64,000 bases of DNA, taken from positions 70,287,980-70,351,979 of the forward strand of contig CP136063.1 of the NCBI GenBank assembly GCA_032622095.1. Direction: 5' to 3'. Every line of letters starts with the position of its first letter. Position 1 is the stretch's first letter. This DNA comes from Siphonodentalium dalli. Lineage: Eukaryota > Mollusca > Scaphopoda > Gadilida > Siphonodentaliidae. Positions 34,497-45,749 of this stretch are shown piece after piece. A model generated the notes under the pieces. The model was not told the DNA's origin. It saw only the letters and a list, made by a program, of their open reading frames with translations, and made no database searches. The translations under genes were made by a program, and so were the position numbers.

Positions 34497-34645
34497 ATTG
34501 GGGATAATTTCCCGGGTCCCGGAAAATAATTTCAACCTTTCCCGGGTCCAGGTGGAATTCTGTTCCCGATTCCCGGAAAATTAAATCTGACGATCCCAAT
34601 TCCCGAAAAATAAAAAGGGTCGATCCCGGTGTCCCGAAAATACCC
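34497..34645. repeat. Short tandem repeat 'ttcccgggtcccggaa'-like
   Basis: Units of about 30 bp alternate CCCGATTCCCGGAAAAT and CCCGGGTCCCGGAAAAT forms. Similar in theme to 33,725-33,865. Confidence 0.75.
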
Positions 34646-34916
34646 GTTCCCCATCTAATTACATTTTCACATTTGCCCACTGACTGCGTGTGAAGGCCAT
34701 GCATCTTACTGAAGCTTTAACCCAGTAACCATGTGTTAGCTAATGGAATGTAACAACCCAGCCCAAAGTGAGTCTAGTGGTTGCAGGAATAATTAAGTGA
34801 CCTGACCAGTAAAATTGGTACAGTACATGACTTTATTCAAACAATGACAGCAAGCATCTAAAATACAGCAACAATGGTACATTGAGATTGGAAAGTATGT
34901 GAAGTTTACAGCTACA

Positions 34917-35160
34917 TTAACCCTTCCATGACAGGAGCTTCCTGAAATTTTGCGAAAACCTTGTGCTAATGCATTCTCTTATTTGTGCAAGTCTCCCATA
35001 GGGAGCCTCGCATATATAAGAGCATACATTGGCCTAACAATATTTTCCTTGACCTTGTAAGTTAGTGCATTCTCTTATATATGGGAGATTCGCATATATA
35101 AGAGAATTCACTCACACAGGATCTTTGATGCTGCACCAGCACAGCTCCCGTCATGAAATG
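34917..35160. mobile_element. TTAA-flanked hairpin element (family B, decayed copy)
   Basis: TTAACCCTTCCATGACAGGA followed by 'gcttcctgaaattttgcg' matches the ends at 19,526 and 21,501. Two palindromes follow (about 34,968-35,035 and 35,065-35,112); the first has a clear CTCCCATAGGGAG centre and the second a shortened one. The right end near 35,140-35,160 (GCTCCCGTCATGAAATG) is recognisable, but its TTAA is lost. Confidence 0.75.
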
Positions 35161-38149
35161 ATAGCGATTGAATGGTGAAAATCCAGGTTCACTCCAAAGA
35201 GCAACTCCCTCATCATCCAATCTCTTGATCCCTATATATCTCAATCGCTGTGCGTCTAAAAGTCAAAAGGGTTTTGAATTATTAAAGATTCAGGAATGTA
35301 TCTGTGAATCTCGTTAACATATCAGATTATGGTAGCTATTCAAATTAATTATGCTGAGGCCAAATTGTGCAGGGGATGAATAATTAGTATTGTGCAAGCA
35401 GACTTTCCAGTTTCTTTGCGGCATGTGGGAAAAAAATGTAATTTTGTTATGTATCTGACCAAATACTTGAACAACTTCAAGATAGAGAAAAATAATGAGC
35501 CAAACAAAAACTGAAATGGAGTTAAAATAATTTATTATCTATAATAATAAACAGAATGAATTTAAAAATATGGACAAATTTTGTTCTTATACCAATCATA
35601 AAAATATCGCATAAATAGCATGTTATTGTCAAGATCATATGCCTTGTTAGTAAACAAAAGCCATATTATGATACAATACAGTACATAGATAGTGTGCGTT
35701 ACGCAAAACATACAAAAGCGGGGAGACCCCACTACTTCAACTTTGGTTAAAATTGCCACCAAATTATTTACAACATACCAATATGTTTGCTAATGCTTGC
35801 CAATCAAGATTTTGGTGCTAAATGGGTCACCATGAATCACTGTCTCAAAAAAATTGTCACTGTATTGAGTGTTTTGCTTATCACACACTCTTAATGTGTT
35901 GTATATAAACAAATGCTCGTCTCACACAAAGTGGTGTTTTGTGGATAATATAACACTGATACTATCGTTATATTATACTATTATTAATTTATTCTTGTGA
36001 AAATTCATAATTTGGTAACTTTATTTCTAAGTTATAACCCACAATGAAGGCCATCTGTGTCTTTAAACAAACATGAAGTCAGTAAATATTTTCTGAACAA
36101 AGATCAATAGTTGATTTATGTAAAATATGTATATATTTTACATGTAGCAATAAGTTTTATTATATTTAGCAGGGATAATGCAGACAGCAAGTTATGATAT
36201 TTCACAGCCAGTTTTAGGGGCGGGGCATTGCTGTTGTAAACTAGAGGTGTGATTGTCCCAATGCGACTAAGGACCCCCCCCGGAGTTTTTAAAACACTAA
36301 GATGTTTCACATGTCAGTAAACAATTAGTTAAAATAATAAAATAACAGATTCCCATTGCAGGTGCACAACCCTAACCCCTAACCCTTATCCTAAACCTAT
36401 TGACCAAAAATTGTAGGAATAAAAGCTCGGACAAAATTATGCATGTTGCGAAAGTGTTCCAAGTCGAAAAAGGGGAATAACTCACACACAAAAGTCGGGC
36501 AGACTTCATAATCGCAGTGCACATGTTCCCATGGTACTAAATATATGTGCCAAGTTTAAAACATTGACCTAAAAATGTAGGAATAAAAGATCGGACAAAA
36601 TTATGCATGTTGCTAAAAAAATTCTATGTCAAAAAAGAGGTGGGATCAGGGATGACGGAGAAGGGGGCATGCGGGGACACTTGCCACCCTTGCCCTGGGG
36701 AGACCAGTGGACATATTCATGTGGCCACCTGATTGATTTGCCCCCTTTCCCTGGGTGGGACTAAGGTATAACCCTAGTATTCAATATGTTATTCCAATGA
36801 AGTAGCAATCAGGAGAATTATAAGTCGAAAAATAGTCATAACACAGTCAAACATGTTTGGACCAAACTCCAAATCACAGGTACACAGGATGCCATGATGA
36901 TTGACCCCTGCAGAAAATTTGATTAAAATTGAACTATAAAATTCTGAGAAAACGTCCTGCCAAAATTGTGTCCATGGACAGGGTTGATATGATCAAAGTG
37001 GAATGGCAGAATTGATAGTATATTTACCCCCTAGCCGGGGCTCAAGTCCTTTCAAATAAAAAAATGACAAAACACTATACTATCTCACTAAATACTAACT
37101 GCTGACTCATCGGCTGATAATTTATCAACACATATATTAACCAGCAAATCGTCCATAGCACTTTTGATAGTGAAGAAATTATTTGGTTAGTTCAGAAAGA
37201 TTCCTTCATAATTTTCAGCCTTCATTCATGACCTCATTAACATATTCAATACAATCGACTTGGATTATAAAGTTGAATGCGCTAACTGGCTTGAATATCA
37301 ATAAAGCTGGGATAATTTTAACTATATGTCAATTAACCACACCACCATTAAAGTTTGTGTTTTTCTTCCGGGCCTCATTTACAACAAAAACAACATGATT
37401 TTTATAAATCCCAATTTCAAGAATACAAATTGTTATTGCCAATACAATACAGACAAAACTGATGGTTGGATATATTTCTTGTCTATAAAGACATAATAAA
37501 GTGGTTTCTTTCTATCATAATTTGCGTTCAATAGAAGAAATGCAACATGACTTGGTTGAGGGTGATATTAAATGATAGCTTTTCTGGACAGATTCGCTCA
37601 ATTCATATATATTATTTTATACACCAGAATCTACATAACACTTGCTGGGATGAGATATATGTATTATGTTTAAAGTTTGCTGGTCATTGCGACAGAACCA
37701 TTTTCATTGTTTCAACCCGGCCACATTAGCATTTATATACAGCACAATTAGCTTCCTCATAAAAAGTTATGGTATTAAGACCCATTTCATGCTCTTTGGA
37801 TGTTCTTGCTTGGTATCTACAGACATTCAAACACAAGTGCAATGCTAAGCATGGCATATGCCCCCAACGCTCAGTTTAGAGAGTGGGCAATACTAAATAT
37901 TTGTGGATTGAAAGTTTTTTATTTTCTAAATCCAAGAAGGTCCTTCACTCTGAGGAAATCATTGTATAAAACCCAGTGTATCATTTTGCTCATATATACA
38001 CCAATCACTATTCCAAAGATATTCAAATCCACCTGTTGGTACTTGAGTAACAATGCTAGATGTGAAGCAAAGATTGAGAATCTTGCTACTTCCAAAAAGG
38101 GCAATAACTCAGACAAAAATATTAGCATTCCAAACCAGTGCCCCTGACG
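35161..38149. other. No gene recognised; dispersed old repeats
   Basis: A block with 'aggaataaaagctcggacaa' occurs at 36,415 and 36,580 and resembles 19,150-19,175. A short CCCTAACCCCTAACCC tract lies at about 36,370-36,390. No exons could be supported. Confidence 0.5.
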
Positions 38150-38640
38150 CTCATCCGATGATCCATGCCCAAGGTACAAGCTGAAATTTCATACAGAGAC
38201 AAAATTCAAAAATTCCCAAGTCAAACAAGGGCTGTAACTCTGGAAAAAATGAATGGACGAAACCTGTAGTAACAACTGAATCAGAAGATCCTTGCCCAAT
38301 TAAGTTACAAGCTGAAATGTTCTTTCGGACACAAATTTCCAAGTCAAACAAGGGCCGTAACTCTTGAAAAAAATTATGGACAAAACCCAAAGAATTTGGA
38401 TATCTTTTCCCCCAACCTGTGCTATTACCATGCCAAAGGACAACGGAATCCAATAATAAAGACATCCACATCGTAATGTTTGTTATGGACGTGTTGACTG
38501 GTTTTACACTAAATCCAGCAAAGGGCCATAACTCTGGAAAAAATGTGCAGACAAAAACGTGCACTATGTGGAGATCCTTTCCACAATGCTGGCCTACCAT
38601 ACTAAAGGACATCCAAAATCGACCATCGATATTTGAGCTG
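38150..38640. repeat. Dispersed repeat with three degenerate units
   Basis: Units share 'aagtcaaacaagggc', 'gtaactctggaaaaaa' and 'ggacgaaacc'. Related to 15,390-15,890 and 38,800-39,150. Confidence 0.75.
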
Positions 38641-38799
38641 TGTTGTGAAATCTTAGTTACAGACAGGCGGATGGAAGGAAGGACGGCCAGACGAAGGTCT
38701 CCTCTATATTCCCCCAAATCCTCCTTTGGATGTTGGGGGCATAATAAAATTCAAGTCTGACCGTTATTATTATTGGAAATACAATGTAAAATGACTCCA

Positions 38800-39150
38800 G
38801 AATGAAAATTCAATATAATTCTGAGTCCAAAAATGGCCATAACTCTGGTAGCAGTGAAGGGGACAAATAGTCAGTGGGTATCCTCCCTCTAAACTGGGCT
38901 ATCAACACACCAAAGCACAACCATATCTGATGATCATTGCCGAATAACAAGCTGATATGTTCGTAGAGACAAAATATACAAATTTCCAAGTCTTAAACAA
39001 GGACCGTACTTAACTCTGGTAAAAATTAATTGACGAAACCCGAAATATGTTAGTATTATTCCCCCCCCCAACCTGTGCTATCACCATGCCAAATGACAAC
39101 AACATACAATTATTAATACCCAAGGTGATGTATTCTGAAGAATGGACAGA
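38800..39150. repeat. Dispersed repeat, same family
   Basis: Contains 'taactctggtaaaaattaat' and 'ctgtgctatcaccatgcc', matching the 15.4- and 38.2-kb copies. Confidence 0.7.
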
Positions 39151-39994
39151 CGTACAGATGGACGGAAGTACAGAATGGAATATCAACAACGGCATTGGGC
39201 ACTCTTTTGAAAGCACACCCGACGGCGAACTTTATATTAAATATTACGTCAATATCAGGCAAAGGTATTGGGGGTGAAGTGTAAAAGTATCTTACTGATA
39301 CCTCCTCTCCCAATCACCAATGCACAGATTTATTACATTGAGTATGACAAACATGAAATACATTGAGATCAAATGACCCAATTTAATGCTGATATATCTA
39401 AAGATAAACAAAGAAGGATAACTTTAGAGAAGTAAAAATCCTCTTCTGAAAGCAGTCATGATGTTGAACCTCCGTAACAAATTCCATTCAGATCTGATGA
39501 CCTTTGAATGAGATTATACCCCCAAGACGAATCAGCCCCATTCAGCTCATTGCGGCGATTGGTCCACTCAAAATTGAGGTGGATCTCGGCAGCAATCCCT
39601 GACATCTAAAAGCGCCATTTTTGAGTGGAAAGGATTATAATCTAATGCCCATTGAAACTTTTGTCGCCGCAAGTTGCCGCAAATGCTACCAACACCACAA
39701 ATAGATGATCTTATATATGTTGGACTGATATGTTGTACGGCATACATGTACATGTACTTACATGTACATGTATATATCGCAGATCTACAGTGAAGTTCTG
39801 TGATGGTAAAGGTGAGAAGTATCAGCCCTCTTAATTGGCTATGGCAATCAGCAATGCCGAAGCCATTTGCTGAAGTAAACTTGGCCATGGCAAAGGATTT
39901 CCGTAACAGCTGACTGCCAAAGCCAAAAAATCTGAATTAAAAGGGCTGGAAGTATAGACATAATCATAGTCTATGAAGCTTAGAAATATATTGC
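39151..39994. other. No gene recognised
   Basis: Contains the palindromic run 'acatgtacatgtac..acatgtacatgt' at 39,742-39,774. The block at 39,445-39,505 resembles 20,725-20,945. Confidence 0.45.
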
Positions 39995-40245
39995 CCCAGA
40001 CCCCTGCACCGATTTCAACCGAATTTGGTGTGGTGACTCTGGATACCGCTGCAGATGTTATTTTAAAGGGATCTTTTTCTTCAAAATTTCAAAAATAATT
40101 TTGATTCTACATTGTATTTGTATTATTTTTTTTCATTTTTAAATGGAGCAAGTAGTTCAATCTAAAAAAAAATGCATTTATAACATCCGTCAGGATACCC
40201 CAAGTCACCACACCAAATTTTATTGAAATCGGGTCTGGGAGAAAA
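39995..40245. repeat. Inverted repeat, about 250 bp (MITE-like)
   Basis: 'accgatttcaaccgaatttg' with 'gtgtggtgact' (from 40,007) is mirrored by 'agtcaccacaccaaatttta' with 'ttgaaatcggg' (to 40,236). The outer 'ccagacccc' pairs with 'gggtctggg'. Confidence 0.8.
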
Positions 40246-40919
40246 ATTGCAGACATACAGACATATAATGAAACCATCCTTGCGTTGTTCATAGTGTTCC
40301 GGCATATTGCGGTGAATCACTTCAATTCGTGGTGGAAAATTGGATGTTGGCAAATTGCTGTGATTTCTCACTTAAAAAAGGCCTGCCGCATTGAGCAGAA
40401 TGAGGCTGCTTCATCTTGGGGGCACTGTAACTGGATAGACAGAAAACCACTACTTTCAGGTGAAATTAAGGACTCTAGAATGGAAAATGCTAACAATGAA
40501 ATTGGGGGCTCATGATTGCTCCGGAAGCCAAACATCCATTCCAATTTTCATTCGGTATGTCATCCAATAATTCATAGCCGAGATGAATGCCTGGTTTAGC
40601 AGACAGACAGACATACATATGGAAAAATCAATCCAGTATACATGTATCTCCCATTTCTTGTGTGGTTACTTTAGTTGTCATCTGTCTCTGTTCTGAAAGG
40701 GTAAATAGCATGATTACCTAATAATAAATTACCTATTAATATAATATTACTAGAAGTCAATTGCTTGCCATCAGAATAAGTTGAATATTGGAATTTAAGA
40801 CCTGTTGTCAATTATAAGCCATAGAAAAATGCATGAAGCTAAAAATTAGTCATTTCTAAAGGCAAAATCTTTTTTCTAACAACACACTCAATATGCCAGC
40901 ATGTTTCATTTTATACAGA
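40246..40919. other. No gene recognised
   Basis: The plus frame 40,285-40,515 has no recognisable domain. Confidence 0.4.
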
Positions 40920-42105
40920 ACTAGCAGGTTAGCCCGCCACTGGCGTGGTTGGTCAGAAACATGACATTTTGTAAATTATTTTGTTTTTATTGAATTTTTT
41001 TTTAATTTTGTAATATTTTAATTTTTTGTTTTTTAATTTATTTGTTTTTTTTTTAAATTTAATTGAATTTTTTTTTTAATTTAAAGGTACTCAATCCGAA
41101 CAGAGGGTCCCCATTTCAACAGATTCCAACAACAACAATCCGATCAAAGGGTCCTATATTACTATTTCTTTGGCTTTGGGGGTAAAAAATATTTGATTCG
41201 AGTCGAGGAACCCATCAAACAAAGCTCAGAGTTATTAGATATTGATTTTTGAAATTTGTTATTTACTCGAGATGAGTACTAATAATTGCCTTCAACTGCC
41301 GTAATCTGCTCGGGATGTGTACACCAAAATCTATTCAAACAGACAAGGATGGATAACTCTAAAATCAAGTGGTAATAATAACGCAATTTCTGGGCCAGAA
41401 AGTATTCCCGATAATGAAAAATAATAGATTTCTAAAATTGATATCTAACAAATCTGAGCTTTGATGGGTGACTTCCTCGACTGGAATAAAATATTTTTGA
41501 AATAGTAATTGAGAGGAGTTTTATCGGATTGAGTACCTTTAATTGTTTTTTCAGTTTTAATTTTTTTTAATTTTAAATGTTTTAATTAATTTTTTGTTTT
41601 TCAATCATGTTTCAACGAGTTAATTCTGCCTTTTTCGGGCGGAAAAAGTGACCCGATGAAATTTCCCCCCCCCCTTCCTAGGAACGACAGACATAAGAAT
41701 CACACAACACGCATTTTTTGTTTTTCAATGAGTTAATTCTGCCTTTTTAATCGAGATAAATGCATTTCGCGTTTTGCATCCGTAGTTTCGTACGCATGGG
41801 TAACCGTTTAGCAATGTCGATGGCAATAAAGAGCGTCAGTCAGTTAACAACTACAATATGGTCAATATAAAGAATGTTGATGCCTTAACCCCCGAAGTGC
41901 CGTTTGCGGTGATTTTGATGATTGGGAGTGGAGAATGGGTGCTCAGAGCTTGTCCAAAATGCGACGTTGATGATCCCCGTGGGTTTTTACACTTATATAC
42001 GAAATTGAGCTCGATCCGCGCAGCCGTTTTCGATTCTATAAAGTACCCACATACACACATATATACACACATATATATATACGGAGTTCTCAAAATATAT
42101 AGTAG
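40920..42105 (+). mobile_element. ACTAGCAGG element, copy with an inserted MITE
   Basis: Starts ACTAGCAGGTTAGCCCGCC and contains 'gtcagaaacatgaca', a T-rich stretch, 'gagttaattctgcc' and 'ggcggaaaaagtgacccg'. It ends with 'cagccgttttcgattctata' followed by a (CA/TA)n microsatellite at 42,048-42,081. A second copy starts directly at 42,106. It is related by ends and by GATGATCCCCGTG to the 2865-6815 element. No protein was recognised. Confidence 0.65.
41081..41542. mobile_element. TTAA-bounded MITE (TTAAAGGTACTCAATCCG ends)
   Basis: TTAAAGGTACTCAATCCG at 41,081 is exactly mirrored at 41,525-41,542. Inner segments also pair: 'gagtcgaggaacccatcaaa' near 41,199 with 'tttgatgggtgacttcctcgac' near 41,461. 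At 462 bp with no frame, it is non-autonomous. It is nested inside the ACTAGCAGG element. Confidence 0.9.
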
Positions 42106-42330
42106 ACTAGCAGGTTAGCCCGCCACTGGCGGCGTTCGTCAGAAACATGACAATTTTAATTTTTTTAATTAATTATTTTAGTTTGAGCTCAATCAGTTCG
42201 AGTCTATAAAGGATACACACATATATATCATTTGTGGGTACCCGTTTCAAGGTGAAGATCACCTAGGGCGGAAAAACTGACCCGCTCCGCGTTCCTAGGA
42301 AGCCCTAAGTACGTAAGAATCACACGCTCA
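42106..42330 (+). mobile_element. ACTAGCAGG element, short copy
   Basis: Same start as 40,920 and the same 'gtcagaaacatgaca', 'ggcggaaaaactgacccg' and 'ttcctaggaa' order in about 225 bp, without the MITE. Its right limit is not clear. Confidence 0.6.
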
Positions 42331-42633
42331 TGTCTGTATACTAACGCACACGCCCAGACCCAGGTGTTTGTTGTACCAATAGCTGGCATATTTTGTCCTC
42401 TAAAGAGGTAACTTTTAGCACCAGCTCGTGTAATATTTGGATTTCCTGTGTTTGGGTACTTGCGTCCCGGAATCCTGTGGTTTTAATGAACGGCATCTTT
42501 CACGTCGAATAAGATATTTATAAAATAATGAAGAAACTCTCCTCTGAGGTAGGTGACTGCTGACGTGAAGAATGGAATAGTTTGAAAATTAAGAAAGGTA
42601 TCCGTTCATTGTTGAATATTTATTACATGTATA
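42331..42633. other. No gene recognised
   Basis: Plain intergenic sequence. Confidence 0.4.
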
Positions 42634-43018
42634 TGGAATCCTATTACGGCCACTTGCTAATGGCGCTTTCGGCGCACTTTTTGTCGCTTTCGGCGCATCG
42701 CGCCGAAAGCGCCGAAAGCGACAAAATGTGCGCCGATCGGCGCACTTTTTGTCGCTTTCGGCGCTTTCGGCGCTTTCGGCGCGCGCGCCGAAAGCGACAA
42801 AAAGTGCGCCATTAGCGTTGTTTCGGCGCGCGCCGAAAGCGCCGAAAGCGCCGAAAGCGACAAAATGTGCGCCGATCGGCGCACTTTTTGTCGCTTTCGG
42901 CGCTTTCGGCGCGCGCGCCGAAAGCGACAAAAAGTGCGCCATTAGCGTTGTTTCGGCGCGCGCCGAAAGCGACAGAAAGTGCGCCATTAGGGCATTCGGC
43001 GCGGTGCGCCATTAGCGC
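42634..43018. mobile_element. GC-rich palindromic element, copy 1 (right end lost)
   Basis: Begins TGGAATCCTATTACGGCC after a TA, then is made almost wholly of GGCGCTTTC / GAAAGCGCC units, 'gacaaaaagtgcgccattag' and GCGCGC centres. These form overlapping hairpins. It ends abruptly at 'gcgccattagc' near 43,016 without the right terminal repeat. The Arg/Ala/Phe-rich frames on both strands come from the repeat and are not genes. Confidence 0.85.
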
Positions 43019-45326
43019 ATGTATACAATTAAGTATGTGATCAGCCCAGCAGGGGTGCCGGAAGAGGGGGCAGCTGATCCCCTGCCCTTGACCAATGGGG
43101 GCAGGACTTGCCCTTTTTCTGGAGACAGAAAATGCTGTGTTTAATCTCGTGTTTTTATAGCAAAATGTAACTATTTGGGTCCAAATACCGCCAATTTCAC
43201 AAGGAATATTAATTTTTTGTCAAAAACGGCCATAAAAACCGACAAATACCTTTAAAATAGGGATTTTTGCCACAATGAATTTATGGTTGTTTTTTCCGAG
43301 TTTGCGGAGAAAATTCCCTTTTTTGGGCAGAAAAGTGCCATTTTTGTAGGCTCTCCCCCCCCCCCCCGATGCCCTTGGATGCTCCCGGCACCTCAGTGCA
43401 GATCGGACATGGCCATATGTGTACAATGTATAGGCCTATGTATCAATTTTAAAAGGGAGGGGCTGAATTTTGCTGTAGATACACCTCTAAATGCTATAAT
43501 TTGTCATTATTCAGATTTAAAATTATTTATTAATATGGTACTTAACACATGTATGAATTTTCACTATAAATGAGTCTAAATATAGTCAAGTGATTAGTAT
43601 GCATACATTTGAGCAACTTTTTAAGTGAGTGTTGCCGCATGTAATTAAATGTAATATAATGAAAAAGTCTGTTAATAATTGAACACCACAACTGACTGTC
43701 ACTAGCTGTGATAGACTTGCAGTGAATATATTGATTGAGTAATTGGCAATCATGAATATTTTTGTGGGACAAACCCCAGCTTCTGGCATGATTCAGGGTA
43801 CGTTCATACGCTGGCAAGTTTGCAAGGTACATTTTTGTGGGCATTTCGTCATAGAAAACCACATGGTGCCAGAATATGAACGGAAATATGCACCTAACAT
43901 GCATCTTTACCAGAGCGAAAGACATCGGAAGTAACATTTATATAGTTCCACTTGTACTACCAGTGCTACCTCCAAATACCTGTATGATTTATTCTTGTGA
44001 GATAATTTGCATGATATTTACAGGCAAATTCCGGTAGCATCGTTACCAGTGGAACTACAGAGATTTATTTCGCACGTATACTAGTAGTTAGCCCCCCAAC
44101 TTTGGTCAAAAGTATAACAGTTGGAAATTTCATACTTGCCAAAACATTAGTTGGAAATTTCACACCAACAATAGGTGAAATATGTTCTTGTAGTTTGATT
44201 ATAAAACAATTTATTGGGGGGGGGGGAATGTTCCTATGTTTGGTAAAAACTTTGGACAGAAATGGTCATCAGTTGGAAATTTTCCAACCTTAGGGGGGGG
44301 TAACAGATTGGAAATTTCCAACACTTGGAAAGCTTGTGTCCTGGTCCCTCCCCCGTGGCCAGTCAAAAACTTCTAGTTAATTTAAGAAAACAATATTGTC
44401 ATACATTTGGTCAACATTGTCATTGGAATTGTCATCAGTTGGAAATTTTCCAACCTAAGTGGGGGGGTGTAGGGTTTAAATTTACAACGGTAGGAAGGCT
44501 TGAGGCTAGTGTAGATGTTACGATTTCAAAATTTTCTTGTTAAGATTTCTAAATTTTCGCACACCGGATCGAACCATGGTCGGCCCGGTGTGTCATTGCC
44601 CCACATCCACATGGCCAATACAAAACTGCTAATTAGTTTAGCAAAACAATATTTTACTACATTTGGTCAAATTTGTGGACAGAAATGGTCATCACTTGAA
44701 GAATTTTCCAACCTGAGGGGAGTATGAGGTTTGAAATTTTCAAATAACTAATAAATGTTCAGGTTAAAATATCTGTCAATGTTCTCATACCAGGAATATA
44801 GAAATATAAAACCATGGCTTATGAATATATTAGAAATTAGGCCTGACTGAGGTTCAAGGGGGGGGGGGGTGCAAATGGAATTATTCAAAAACTTGTGTTG
44901 GTCTGATTCTGACTAAAGGGGGGATGCAGTTGGAATTTCCCAAGGTGGACACCCCCCCCCCAAACATGTAGTTGAAATTGAAGTCAGAAGAACCCCTCCC
45001 CCCAGATTGTGCCATGAAACTTTACTCTGCATAGTGCTTGTAGAGATATTATTCCATCAGTGCAAAACATGGGAACTTTATTTATGTTCTAACATGGAAC
45101 TTTATAACATTGAACAAACAAGGCAGAGAACATGTTGGACTCTCCGTTACCACATCCCTGCATCCATGCGAATGGGGGGGGGGGGGGTTCAGGAGCTGTG
45201 GCTTTTGAAGTTCACTCACCTAATTGTAATTCCATATTTCTGATAAAACTTATAGATAATTTCACGGTGTGTAAAATTTAGAAAAAAATTGTCAACGATA
45301 AACGCCTCCATTTTAATGGCATACTA
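43019..45326. other. No gene recognised; degenerate repeats and G/C runs
   Basis: From 44,100 to 44,960 forms of 'tcatcagttggaaattttcc' recur about every 150 bp on the plus strand. Long C- or G-runs occur at 43,357-43,369, 44,217-44,227, 44,859-44,871, 44,951-44,961 and 45,175-45,188. The frame at 43,743-43,934 has no domain I recognise. Confidence 0.55.
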
Positions 45327-45749
45327 TGGAATCCTATTACGGCCACTTGCTAATGGCGCTTTCGGCGCACCTTTTGTCGCTTTCGGCGCATCGCGCCGAA
45401 AGCGACAAAAAGTGCGCCATTAGCGTTGTTTCGGCGCGCGCCGAAAGCGCCGAAAGCGACAAAATGTGCGCCGATCGGCGCACTTTTTGTCGCTTTCGGC
45501 GCTTTCGGCGCGCGCGCCGAAAGCGACAAAAAGTGCGCCATTAGCGTTGTTTCGGCGCGCGCCGAAAGCGCCGAAAGCGCCGAAAGCGACAAATAGTGCG
45601 CCGTTACGGCGCACTTTTTGTCGCTTTCGGCGCTTTCGGCGCTTTCGGCGCGTTACTAATGGCGCACTTTTTGTCGCTTTCGGCGCTTTCGGCGCATCGC
45701 GCCGAAAGCGCCGAAAGCGCCATTAGCAAGTGGCCGTAATAGGATTCCA
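45327..45749. mobile_element. GC-rich palindromic element, complete copy 2
   Basis: Perfect terminal inverted repeats of at least 33 bp start TGGAATCCTATTACGGCC and end GGCCGTAATAGGATTCCA. The element is flanked by TA on both sides (45,325-45,326 and 45,750-45,751). The interior is the same GGCGCTTTC-based nest of hairpins as copy 1. At 423 bp with no real gene, it is a non-autonomous DNA element with a TA target. Confidence 0.92.

Noticed and set aside
36368-36396. Telomere-like CCCTAACCCCTAACCC tract
   Set aside because: Too short and irregular to be a telomere; at most a trivial interstitial tract.
38151-38717. 188-codon minus-strand open frame
   Set aside because: Lies across three units of a dispersed non-coding repeat. 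The peptide simply repeats the unit (SFFPELxPLFDLxI).
42582-43015. Arg/Ala/Phe-rich open frames on both strands
   Set aside because: They are translations of the GGCGCTTTC repeat. The same composition appears in every frame and at the second copy (45,326-45,726).
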